64,000 bases of DNA from positions 248,001 through 312,000 of the forward strand of contig NZ_PJIP01000004.1 in NCBI RefSeq assembly GCF_002929375.1, given 5' to 3'. Shown here one piece after another: positions 18,377-26,233 of this stretch (positions are counted from its first letter, which is position 1; each line of letters begins with the position of its first letter). The position numbers were made by a program, and so were the translations under genes. The stretch is from Arthrobacter sp. DWC3 (GTDB lineage Bacteria; Actinomycetota; Actinomycetes; Actinomycetales; Micrococcaceae). The notes under the pieces are model-generated. The model did no database searches, was not told the origin of the DNA, and saw nothing but the letters and a program-made list of their open reading frames with translations.

Positions 18377-21126
18377 GGAGCCTTCCCCGCAGCGGGACGC
18401 GATGCCTGCGTGCGCTCCGCGCCTCCCGGCCGGTGCGGTGCCGTGGTGAGGAGCTTCCAGACGTCGGTGGCCCGGACGTCGGGGGCGTAGGCGCGCGTGA
18501 TGGCCTGGCCGATGGCGGGCAGGGTGGCGGGGTCCTCGTAGCAGAGGTACAGGGGCACGTACCGCGGGCCGAACTTCGACTTGAAGGCGAACAGGGACCG
18601 GAAGCCGTACACGGGTTCGAGGACGCGGCCGATGAACGCGAGCACGCGGCCGAGCGGATCCGTGTCGGCCTCCTTGTCCGCCGTCGCCAGGGGAGCGCCG
18701 GACAGGCTCAGTTCCGCGTACCCCTCCTTCTGGAGGTCGAGCGCGGCCTGCGCGATGAGCACCTCGATGCTGTGCTTGAAGCCGGACCCGCGGCGCCGCA
18801 TGAAGTCCAGCGTCCACCCGGTCACCTCGCCGTCCTCGTGGATGGGCAGCCAGGACGCGACGGCGTGGACCGTGCGCTCGTCGTCGATGATCACGGAGCA
18901 CCGCACGTCCGGGTCACGCAGCTCGTCGATGCCGCCGAGGGTGAAGCCCATCTCCGGGAGCGACTTGTCCGCCACCCACTCCTCCGAGATGCTGCGGATC
19001 TGGTCGAGGATCACCAGCGGGGTCCGGGTGGTGTCCACCCATTCGTTGTGCACGCCGTTCTTCCGTGCCTGGTTGAGGGCGGTCCGGATGTCCTGGAACT
19101 TCTTCCCGGTGAAGGCGAGGGAGCCCAGGTCCAGCACCGTCTCCTCCGCGACCTGCAGGCGCCGGAACCCGGTGGCGTCGAGCGCGTCGGCGAGGGGCGC
19201 GGTCACCGAGTAGAAGCACGGCGTCCAGCCCTGCGCGTGGCAGTGTTCCGCGAAGCCGCGCAACGCGCGTTCGGTGTCCGCCGGGGGACCGACGGGCCCC
19301 GCCAGGGTGAGGGCGACGCCGGAGATCACGCGGTAGGGCACGTAGGACGCGTGGCCGAACCAGTAGGAATTGCCCGGCCAGAGGCCCATCCACGTCATCG
19401 AACCCCGCCCGTGCGTCGTGGCGATGGCGCGTGCGCGCTCGCGGTCGTCGTCGTCCCCGGTGCGCCGCACGGAGCGGAAGGAGCGCAGGAGCAGCACGGC
19501 GACCACCGCCCAGAACGCGAGCCCGATCCACTCGTAGAGGATGATCGCCGCGCTGTCCGACGGCAGGAAGGCCGGGTAGATGCGCAGGGTGACGGCGATG
19601 GGCAGGAGCCGCTGGGGGAAGTCGGCCAGCAGCAGCGGCGGTGTGGCCGCCGGGCTGAACTGGCCCGCGACGGCGAGGCCCACGCCCACGTAGACGGCCG
19701 CCGCGACGATCAGGGCGACCAGCACCCGCACAGCGATGGACCGGTAGGTGCCCGGCGCTGCGCGGAGGGTGAAGAGCCGCCGCACGAGCACGAGGAGCAC
19801 CACGACGACGACGGGCTGCAGTGCGGGCACCACGAGGTCCGCGATGATCCGCTCGGGACCTGCGCCGCTGAGCAGGGGCGCCAGCTCGCCGTCGGCGCCG
19901 TGGCGCAGGAACGCGAGGAAGGTGTGCACGGACAGCAGGGCCAGGCCGAGCTGCACCACGATCGTCCCCGCCCACGCGAAGCGGCGACCCCGCCGCAGCC
20001 CGTCGGCGAGGACGAGCAGCAGGACCGTCGGCAGGCAGGACATGAGCACGCCGCCCAGTCCGGCACGTGCCTGCAGCTGGGCCTCGGCGCACTGCCGCAC
20101 CGCGCCACCGGGCTCGCACGCGGCCCGCACGGCGTCCGGCGTCGCCCCCTCGACCGCCGTGAACAGGAAACCGAGGACGGCGAAGGGGCCCGTCGCATGG
20201 GGGGAGAGGGCTGCGAGGGCCGGACCGACGGCGGCGGCGGCGCAGACGAGTGCCACGAGCACGCGCGATTCGCGGATGGATGGGGCGGCGGGGCGGCGCA
20301 CGCGGTGGCGGAGCAGCAGGGGTCCGGCGGCGAGGCCGGCTCCGGCGGCGACGAGCAGGGCGACCGACACCAGGGCGCCGTTGTAGAGGACGAGGGTGAG
20401 GGGGAGGAGGACGCCCACGATGCGCAGGCGCCGGCGCCACAGCGGACCGAGGCCGGTGGTCGCCGCCATCGTGGCGCCGAGGACCCCGACGGCGGGACCG
20501 CCGAGGTCCGTGGTGCCGAAGTCCGCCGCCCAGCGCGGGAAGAGCGGCGCGGCCGCGGCGCCGACCAGGAGAGCGCCGAGCAGTGCCACGAGGTGGGTCC
20601 CCGCGACGGCGGCGCCGAAGCGGCGTGAGCCGAGGCGCGCCTCGGCGGGGATCCCGAGGCACAGGAGGGCGAGGGTCGCCCCGAGGTAGGCGGGGAGGTC
20701 GGGCGCCCAGCCGAGGGAGAGCAGCGGGGAGAGGGGATTCTGCGCCACGGTCGCCGGGTCGAAGAGCACGGAGGGGGCCAGCGCGTCCGGCGGTCCGTCG
20801 GGCAGCGAGCCCGTGCCCAGCGCGAGGAGCCACAGTCCTGCGAGGACGGAGAGGGTCAGGGGCGCCCGGCGTCCCAGCGATCCGATCCGGGACCGGGCGC
20901 TCGCCGTGCGGGTGAGCAGGGCCGCGAGCGGTCCGGGGTGCGCGGGAGCAGGGTCCGGGGGGCTGTCCGGTGAGCCCTTCGGCGCACGAGCGATCGCAGG
21001 TGCGGGTGCGGGTCCGGGTGCAGCTGCGGGTGCCCGCCCGGGTCCTGGGGGACGGGGGTGCTCCGGTGACTGCCCGGGGGCGTCGGCCCTCGACAGGGTG
21101 GCGCCGTCGTGCGGGTCCTCGCTCAT
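18373..21126 (-). CDS. MprF-like membrane aminoacyltransferase (DUF2156 domain)
   Basis: 917 residues. A Pro/Ala-rich cytoplasmic N-terminus (about 1-75) is followed by a multi-spanning region (about 90-575) whose first part resembles a rhomboid-type bundle. The C-terminal soluble domain (about 585-900) is of the lysylphosphatidylglycerol synthetase type: GNSYWFGHASYVPYRVISGVALTLAGPVG, TGKKFQDIRTALNQARKNG, LDFMRRRGSGFKHSIEVLIA, and FAFKSKFGPRYVPLYLCYED. Such domains move an amino acid from aminoacyl-tRNA to a membrane lipid. No lysyl-tRNA synthetase domain is attached, unlike mycobacterial LysX. The amino acid and lipid cannot be read from sequence. The ATG at 21126 follows gaggga and is preferred over 21186. 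Confidence 0.85.
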   Translation of the reverse strand: MSEDPHDGATLSRADAPGQSPEHPRPPGPGRAPAAAPGPAPAPAIARAPKGSPDSPPDPAPAHPGPLAALLTRTASARSRIGSLGRRAPLTLSVLAGLWLLALGTGSLPDGPPDALAPSVLFDPATVAQNPLSPLLSLGWAPDLPAYLGATLALLCLGIPAEARLGSRRFGAAVAGTHLVALLGALLVGAAAAPLFPRWAADFGTTDLGGPAVGVLGATMAATTGLGPLWRRRLRIVGVLLPLTLVLYNGALVSVALLVAAGAGLAAGPLLLRHRVRRPAAPSIRESRVLVALVCAAAAVGPALAALSPHATGPFAVLGFLFTAVEGATPDAVRAACEPGGAVRQCAEAQLQARAGLGGVLMSCLPTVLLLVLADGLRRGRRFAWAGTIVVQLGLALLSVHTFLAFLRHGADGELAPLLSGAGPERIIADLVVPALQPVVVVVLLVLVRRLFTLRAAPGTYRSIAVRVLVALIVAAAVYVGVGLAVAGQFSPAATPPLLLADFPQRLLPIAVTLRIYPAFLPSDSAAIILYEWIGLAFWAVVAVLLLRSFRSVRRTGDDDDRERARAIATTHGRGSMTWMGLWPGNSYWFGHASYVPYRVISGVALTLAGPVGPPADTERALRGFAEHCHAQGWTPCFYSVTAPLADALDATGFRRLQVAEETVLDLGSLAFTGKKFQDIRTALNQARKNGVHNEWVDTTRTPLVILDQIRSISEEWVADKSLPEMGFTLGGIDELRDPDVRCSVIIDDERTVHAVASWLPIHEDGEVTGWTLDFMRRRGSGFKHSIEVLIAQAALDLQKEGYAELSLSGAPLATADKEADTDPLGRVLAFIGRVLEPVYGFRSLFAFKSKFGPRYVPLYLCYEDPATLPAIGQAITRAYAPDVRATDVWKLLTTAPHRPGGAERTQASRPAAGKAP

Positions 21127-21241
21127 GCGTTCCCTCGCTTCCTGGTCGGGGCGGACAGGCCCGGCCGCTCCATGTCCCGCGAGCACCGGCCCTCGTGCCC
21201 GCCCCGCCGCGGTCGTCCGGTCCGCGCCGACCCGCGCAGGG

Positions 21242-21730
21242 TCAGCCGCGGGCGTCGCGGATCATGTTCGTGATGCGGGCCGTGCACAGCCGGCGGCCCT
21301 GCTCGTCCGTCATCACCACCTCGTGGGTGGTGAGGGTCCGTCCGAGGTGGATGGCCGTGGCGGTACCGGTCACGAGGCCGGAGTCCGCGCTGCGGTGGTG
21401 GGTGGCGCCCACCTCGATCCCGACGGCCTGGCGGCCCGGACCGGCATGGATGCCTGCCGCGAAGGAGCCGAGCGTCTCCGCCAGCACCACGTGCGCGCCG
21501 CCGTGGAGGATGCCTGCGACCTGCTGGTTGCCCTCGACCGGCATGGTCGCGACCATGCGCTCGGCGCTCATCTCGGAGAAGACGATGCCCATCTTGACGG
21601 TCAGCGCGCCGACGCCGTGGCGCCCCAGGAAGCCGTGCATCTCGGGCGGCACCCCGGCGGCGGCCAGCTCGGCCAGCCGGTCCTCGGCGGCGGTGGAGGG
21701 GGCGTCGGTCCGGGTGCGGTTGTCTGTCAT
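21242..21730 (-). CDS. PaaI-type hotdog-fold thioesterase
   Basis: 162 residues if it starts at the ATG at 21730. Hotdog fold: the motif GILHGGAHVVLAETLGS holds the usual HGG-active region, followed by VGIEVGATHHRSADSG and TGTATAIHLGRTLTTHEVVMTDEQGRRLCTARITN. It probably hydrolyses an aromatic or small acyl-CoA, as for the PaaI/YbgC-like group. Substrate not predictable. The start is uncertain: the ATG is only 19 bp from the divergent polA start, leaving almost no room for a normal promoter. Confidence 0.85.
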   Translation of the reverse strand: MTDNRTRTDAPSTAAEDRLAELAAAGVPPEMHGFLGRHGVGALTVKMGIVFSEMSAERMVATMPVEGNQQVAGILHGGAHVVLAETLGSFAAGIHAGPGRQAVGIEVGATHHRSADSGLVTGTATAIHLGRTLTTHEVVMTDEQGRRLCTARITNMIRDARG

Positions 21731-21736
21731 GGGAAC

Positions 21737-21742
21737 TAGGCT
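21737..21742 (+). promoter_or_regulatory. -10 element of polA, leaderless
   Basis: TAGGCT ends 7 nt before the GTG at 21750. It sits in the 19-bp gap between two divergent genes and selects this GTG as the polA start. Confidence 0.55.
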
Positions 21743-21749
21743 GGCACCT

Positions 21750-24569
21750 GTGAGTGAAACAGCCAAGCCCTCCGCCACCCTGACCGTCGCCCCGCCCGTG
21801 GACACCCCGCCGGAGGCACCATCGGGACCACCGTCGGAGGCATCGTCGGAGACACTGCAGGCTCCGGTGCGCCGCAGCGACGGTTCACGCAACCGGCTCC
21901 TCGTCATCGACGGGCACTCCATGGCCTTCCGGGCCTTCTACGCCCTGCCGGCCGAGAACTTCTCGACCGACACCGGCCAGCACACCAACGCGGTGTACGG
22001 GTTCACGGCGATGCTCATCAATCTCATCAAGGACCAGAAGCCGAGCCATGTGGCCGTGGCGTTCGACCTCGACACCCCGACGTTCCGCTCCGAGGAGTAC
22101 ACGGAGTACAAGGGCGGCCGCAACAAGACGCCCGAGGAGTTCCACGGGCAGGTGGACCTGATCATCAAGGTCATGGAGGCCATGCGGATCCCCACCATCT
22201 CCCTCGACGGCTACGAGGCGGACGACATCCTGGCGACCCTCGCCCACCGCGCAGCCCAGGCCGACTGGGACGTGCAGGTGGTCAGCGGGGACCGGGACGC
22301 CTTCCAGCTGGTCAACGACCGCGTGACGGTGCTGTACCCGAAGCAGGGCGTGACCAACATCCCCCAGATGGACGCGCAGGCCATCGAGGAGAAGTACTTC
22401 GTGCCGCCCCACCAGTACTCCGACCTCGCGGCGCTCGTGGGCGAGAGCGCGGACAACCTCCCGGGCGTGCCCGGCGTCGGGCCGAAGACCGCCGCCAAGT
22501 GGATCAAGCAGTACGGCGGGCTCGAGGGCATCCTCGAGAACCTCGACAAGATCGGCGGGAAGGTCGGCGATTCACTGCGCGCCAACATCGACGACGTCAA
22601 GCGGAACCGGCGCCTCAACCGCCTCCTGACCGACCTCGACCTGCCCGTGGACCTCGACGCGATGGTGTCGCAGCACCCCGACCGTCCGGCTGTCGAGGAT
22701 CTCTTCGACTCGCTGCAGTTCAACACGCTCCGCAAGCGCCTCTTCGACCTGTTCGGCGAGGAGGAGACCGAGGACGAGGGCGACGAGCAGAGCGCACCCG
22801 CGCACGTGCTGCTCGAGGACGCCGAGGCGCTCACGCAGTGGTTCCGCTCGACGAACCAGGCGCAGGCCTCCGTGGCCCTGGCCACCGAGACGACGGCCGG
22901 CACCACGGACGTCGTCGGCATCGCCGTCGTCACCGGGCTGCACGCCGCGTTCATCCCGCTCGAGCCGCTCGACGCCGAGGCGGAGAAGGTCCTCGGGGAC
23001 TGGCTCGCCGCCACGGACGCACCGAAGATCGTGCACGACTTCAAGGCGGTGTTCAAGCTCCTGTCCTCCCGCGGCCTCCACCTGGCCGGTGAGGTGGACG
23101 ACACCGCGATCTCCGGATACCTCATCCAGCCCGACCGCCGCAGCTACGACCTCGCCGACCTCGCCCAGTACCACCTGCGCCTGTCCATCACCGCCTCCGC
23201 GAACGACTCCTCGGGTCAGCAGGCGCTCGACCTCGGCGGGAACGACGTCGCATCACCCGCCGTCGTCGCCGCGTACGCCGCCCTGCGCCTCAGCGAGCAC
23301 TTCGCCGGGCAGCTCGTCGAGAAGGGCGCCAACCAGCTGCTCGGCGGCCTCGAACTGCCGCTCGCCGAGGTGCTCGCCCGCATGGAGCTCACCGGTGTGG
23401 CCGTCGACCTGGACGGGCTCGACCGGCTGTACGACGACTTCTCGAAGACCATCAGCGCCGCCGGCTCCGAGGCGTTCCGGATCATCGGCAAGGAGATCAA
23501 CCTCGGCTCGCCCAAGCAGCTGCAGACGGTCCTGTTCGACGAGCTGGAGCTGCCGCGGACCAAGAAGATCAAGACGGGCTACTCCACCGACGCGGACGCC
23601 CTCACGGACCTGATCACCAAGACGGGCCACCCGTTCCTCGAGCAGCTCCTCGCGTACCGCGACGCCACCAAGCTGCGCCAGACCGTCGAGGGGCTCCGGA
23701 AGGCAGCGGGCGACGACGGCCGCATCCACACCACCTACCTCCAGACCATCGCCGCGACCGGGCGCCTGTCCTCGACCAACCCGAACCTGCAGAACATCCC
23801 CGTCCGGTCCGACGAGGGGCGCCGCATCCGCGAGGTGTTCGTCGTCGGGCAGGGCCGTGACGGCCAGCGGTTCGAGAGCCTCATGACGGCCGACTACTCG
23901 CAGATCGAGATGCGCATCATGGCCCACCTCTCCGGCGACGAAGGGCTCATCTCCGCCTTCCAGGAGGGCGAGGACCTGCACCGGTTCGTGGGCTCGCACA
24001 TCTTCGGGGTGGCACCCGAGCAGGTCACCAGTGCGATGCGCTCGAAGGTGAAGGCCATGTCCTACGGCCTCGTCTACGGACTGAGTTCGTTCGGGCTCTC
24101 GAAGCAGCTGAACATCTCGGTGGACGAGGCGCGAACCCTCATGCGCGACTACTTCGAGCGGTTCGGCGCGGTGCGCGACTACCTGCGCGGGATCGTGGAG
24201 CAGGCCCGCAAGGACGGCTTCACCTCGACCATCGAGGGGCGGCGCCGCTACCTGCCCGACCTCTCCAGCGACAACCGCCAGCTCCGGGAGATGGCCGAGC
24301 GTGCCGCGCTCAACGCGCCCATCCAGGGGTCGGCCGCGGACATCATCAAGAAGGCGATGCTCGGTGTCGACGACGCCCTGACCACGCGGGGGCTGGCCTC
24401 GCGCATGCTGCTGCAGGTGCACGACGAACTCGTCCTCGAGATCGCCGAGGGCGAGGCGGAGGAGGTCGAGGCGCTGGTCCGCGAGCAGATGGGCAGTGCC
24501 GCGGACCTCACCGTGCCGCTCGACGTGTCGGTGGGCACCGGGGTCAGCTGGCACGAGGCCGCGCACTAG
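21750..24569 (+). CDS. polA: DNA polymerase I
   Basis: Repair and Okazaki-fragment polymerase, 939 residues. The 5'-3' exonuclease domain starts at LLVIDGHSMAFRAFYALP (about residue 50), with GYEADDILATLA and GVPGVGPKTAAKW. The middle domain has lost the proofreading acids: where FDTET-type motif I is expected the sequence reads VALATETTAG, and motif II reads VHDFKAVFKLL. 3'-5' exonuclease activity is therefore unlikely, as is typical of actinobacteria. Polymerase motifs are intact: A (DYSQIEMRIMAH), B (RSKVKAMSYGLVYGLSSFG), C (LLQVHDELVLEI). The GTG start at 21750 gives a roughly 45-residue variable N-terminus. Confidence 0.97.
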   Translation: MSETAKPSATLTVAPPVDTPPEAPSGPPSEASSETLQAPVRRSDGSRNRLLVIDGHSMAFRAFYALPAENFSTDTGQHTNAVYGFTAMLINLIKDQKPSHVAVAFDLDTPTFRSEEYTEYKGGRNKTPEEFHGQVDLIIKVMEAMRIPTISLDGYEADDILATLAHRAAQADWDVQVVSGDRDAFQLVNDRVTVLYPKQGVTNIPQMDAQAIEEKYFVPPHQYSDLAALVGESADNLPGVPGVGPKTAAKWIKQYGGLEGILENLDKIGGKVGDSLRANIDDVKRNRRLNRLLTDLDLPVDLDAMVSQHPDRPAVEDLFDSLQFNTLRKRLFDLFGEEETEDEGDEQSAPAHVLLEDAEALTQWFRSTNQAQASVALATETTAGTTDVVGIAVVTGLHAAFIPLEPLDAEAEKVLGDWLAATDAPKIVHDFKAVFKLLSSRGLHLAGEVDDTAISGYLIQPDRRSYDLADLAQYHLRLSITASANDSSGQQALDLGGNDVASPAVVAAYAALRLSEHFAGQLVEKGANQLLGGLELPLAEVLARMELTGVAVDLDGLDRLYDDFSKTISAAGSEAFRIIGKEINLGSPKQLQTVLFDELELPRTKKIKTGYSTDADALTDLITKTGHPFLEQLLAYRDATKLRQTVEGLRKAAGDDGRIHTTYLQTIAATGRLSSTNPNLQNIPVRSDEGRRIREVFVVGQGRDGQRFESLMTADYSQIEMRIMAHLSGDEGLISAFQEGEDLHRFVGSHIFGVAPEQVTSAMRSKVKAMSYGLVYGLSSFGLSKQLNISVDEARTLMRDYFERFGAVRDYLRGIVEQARKDGFTSTIEGRRRYLPDLSSDNRQLREMAERAALNAPIQGSAADIIKKAMLGVDDALTTRGLASRMLLQVHDELVLEIAEGEAEEVEALVREQMGSAADLTVPLDVSVGTGVSWHEAAH

Positions 24570-24575
24570 TCGGTC

Positions 24576-24596
24576 CCCGCCCGGACGCCGGGCGGG
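24576..24596 (+). terminator. Hairpin after polA
   Basis: A perfect 9-bp GC stem (CCCGCCCGG, loop ACG, CCGGGCGGG) starting 7 bp past the polA stop. No T run. Confidence 0.6.
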
Positions 24597-24637
24597 CCGG
24601 GTGGTCGGGCGAGGTGGTCGGGCAGGGGCGCCCCCGC

Positions 24638-24643
24638 TAGGGT
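24638..24643 (+). promoter_or_regulatory. -10 element of the Eis-like gene, leaderless
   Basis: TAGGGT 8 nt before the GTG at 24652. Confidence 0.45.
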
Positions 24644-24651
24644 GGTGAGGC

Positions 24652-25950
24652 GTGAGCCATTACACACCCGACCTGCAGACCGAGATCTTCACCCTCGGCC
24701 CCGACGACGACGCCACGGCGGACGGGCGCTTCGCGACCTGGCTCGACGCCGAGGGGATCGGCTTCCACGAGGGGACGTTCGACCCCGAGGACGTCCCGCA
24801 CTACCTGACCGCCTACCGGGCGGACCGGCGCGTCCTCTGGGGCGTCCACGATCGGGCCCAGCCCGCGGAGGCGCTCGGCGCGGACCAGCCGGTGGCCACG
24901 TACGGCACCATGGTGCACCCGCTCAACGTCGGCGCCGCGCAGCTCGACGCGCACCAGATCACAGCGGTCACGGTGCGCACCAGCCACCGGCGCAACGGCA
25001 TCCTCCGATCCCTGATGATGCGTGACCTGCGCGAGGCGAAGCAGCGGGGACTCGCACTGGCGATCCTCACCGCGTCCGAGGCCACGATCTACGGGCGCTT
25101 CGGGTTCGGCTGCGCGACCTTCACGCAGAGCATCGAGGTGGACGTACGCGAACGCTTCGAGGTGACCGCGCCGAGGACCGGCACCACCACCCTCGTGGCG
25201 CGCGAGCACTCCATCGGCCTCGCGGAGACGATCTTCGGGGGTTTCCACGCCGCGACCTTCGGCTCCGTGGGGCGGCAGTACGCCTACCCGCGCCGCGCCT
25301 CGGGCGCCTGGGGCCGGGAGCGGCCCGTCGAGGACCGTGCCGTGCGGATGGCCGTGCACTACGACGACGCCGGCAAGCCCGCGGGGTACGTCAGCTACCG
25401 GTTCGCCGGGTGGGAGTCGGAGCCCCCGACGATGAAGATCGTGGACCTCGTGGCCTCCACGCCGTCGGCCTACCTCGAGCTGTGGCGCTACCTCGGGTCC
25501 CTCGACCTCGTGGAGCGCATCACCTGGGACAGCGCGCGGCGCGACGACGCCCTGCCATGGGCGCTGCGGGACCGGCGCTGCTACCAGGTCAAGGGCACCG
25601 ACGACGTGCTGTGGGTCCGGCTGCTCGACGTGCCGGCCGCGCTCGGGAAGCGCTCGTACCGCGGGAACGGCAGGATCGTGCTGGAGGTGGTGGACGAGCA
25701 CGGCATTGCCGACGGCTCCTACGTGCTGGCCGTCGTCGACGGCGCGGCCCAGGTGGCACGCGTCGATACGGCCTCGGCCCCGGACGTCACACTCACGGTG
25801 AACGCGCTCGGCTCGCTGTACCTCGGGGGAGTGCACGCCTCCACCCTGGCCGACGCCGGCGGCCTCACGGCCCACGCCGACGACGCCGTGAGCCTGCTCG
25901 ACTCCCTCTTCGGGCGGGCGCAGGAGCCCTACTGCATCACCCACTTCTAG
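24652..25950 (+). CDS. Eis-like GNAT N-acetyltransferase
   Basis: 432 residues, the size and layout of the Eis family: N-terminal GNAT domain, a second degenerate GNAT domain, and a C-terminal SCP2-like sterol-carrier domain. Acetyl-CoA site: ITAVTVRTSHRRNGILRSLMMRDLREAKQRG (V-x3-R-x2-G-x at about 104-115). ASEATIYGRFGFGCATF follows. The C-terminal carboxylate typical of Eis is present (PYCITHF). In Mycobacterium, Eis acetylates aminoglycosides and host or protein lysines; the native substrate here is unknown. The start is set by the -10 element 8 nt upstream. Confidence 0.9.
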   Translation: MSHYTPDLQTEIFTLGPDDDATADGRFATWLDAEGIGFHEGTFDPEDVPHYLTAYRADRRVLWGVHDRAQPAEALGADQPVATYGTMVHPLNVGAAQLDAHQITAVTVRTSHRRNGILRSLMMRDLREAKQRGLALAILTASEATIYGRFGFGCATFTQSIEVDVRERFEVTAPRTGTTTLVAREHSIGLAETIFGGFHAATFGSVGRQYAYPRRASGAWGRERPVEDRAVRMAVHYDDAGKPAGYVSYRFAGWESEPPTMKIVDLVASTPSAYLELWRYLGSLDLVERITWDSARRDDALPWALRDRRCYQVKGTDDVLWVRLLDVPAALGKRSYRGNGRIVLEVVDEHGIADGSYVLAVVDGAAQVARVDTASAPDVTLTVNALGSLYLGGVHASTLADAGGLTAHADDAVSLLDSLFGRAQEPYCITHF

Positions 25951-26233
25951 GCGCCGCGCCCCCGGATCCGCGCGTGGTCCGCGTGCCCTCCGGGGGCTCC
26001 GGGCTGCTTTGACGGTGTTGGACCCCGCGGCTAGACTGATCAGGCGCGTGGTGCGCTCCGGCGGGTCCCGATGCAGATCGGACGCCCGCGGGGCCTGCCA
26101 CTCCTCCTGAATCTTCCGAGGTTCTTTCCATTTCGTCCACATCCGGACATCGGAACCCGCTCCCGGCCCCGCCGGAATCGCGGTATCCGTCATGACCGGA
26201 GCAAGTAATCTTCCACAACGGAGCCCCAACTAC
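25951..26233 (+). other. rpsA upstream region and 5' leader
   Basis: 283 bp without a gene. After the promoter the leader (about 26044-26233) contains GGCGGGTCCCG...CGCCCGCGGGGCC around 26060-26096, which can fold, then a pyrimidine-rich stretch and a gag-containing segment before the ATG. Autogenous control of S1 through its leader is known in enterobacteria; whether it applies here is open. Confidence 0.5.
26009..26037 (+). promoter_or_regulatory. Housekeeping promoter of rpsA
   Basis: TTGACG (26009-26014), 17-nt spacer, TAGACT (26032-26037): the best full -35/-10 pair in the window. Predicted start near 26044, giving a leader of about 190 nt before rpsA. Confidence 0.75.

Noticed and set aside
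18304-20628. 774-residue plus-strand frame opposite the MprF-like gene
   Set aside because: The sequence is dominated by Gly, Arg, Glu and His repeats typical of antisense frames in GC-rich DNA. The minus-strand gene has membrane segments and conserved motifs.
20970-21749. N-terminal extension of polA back to 20970
   Set aside because: This would cross the thioesterase gene in antisense and add about 260 Arg/Pro/Ala-rich residues not found in Pol I. The -10 element at 21737 marks the start at 21750.
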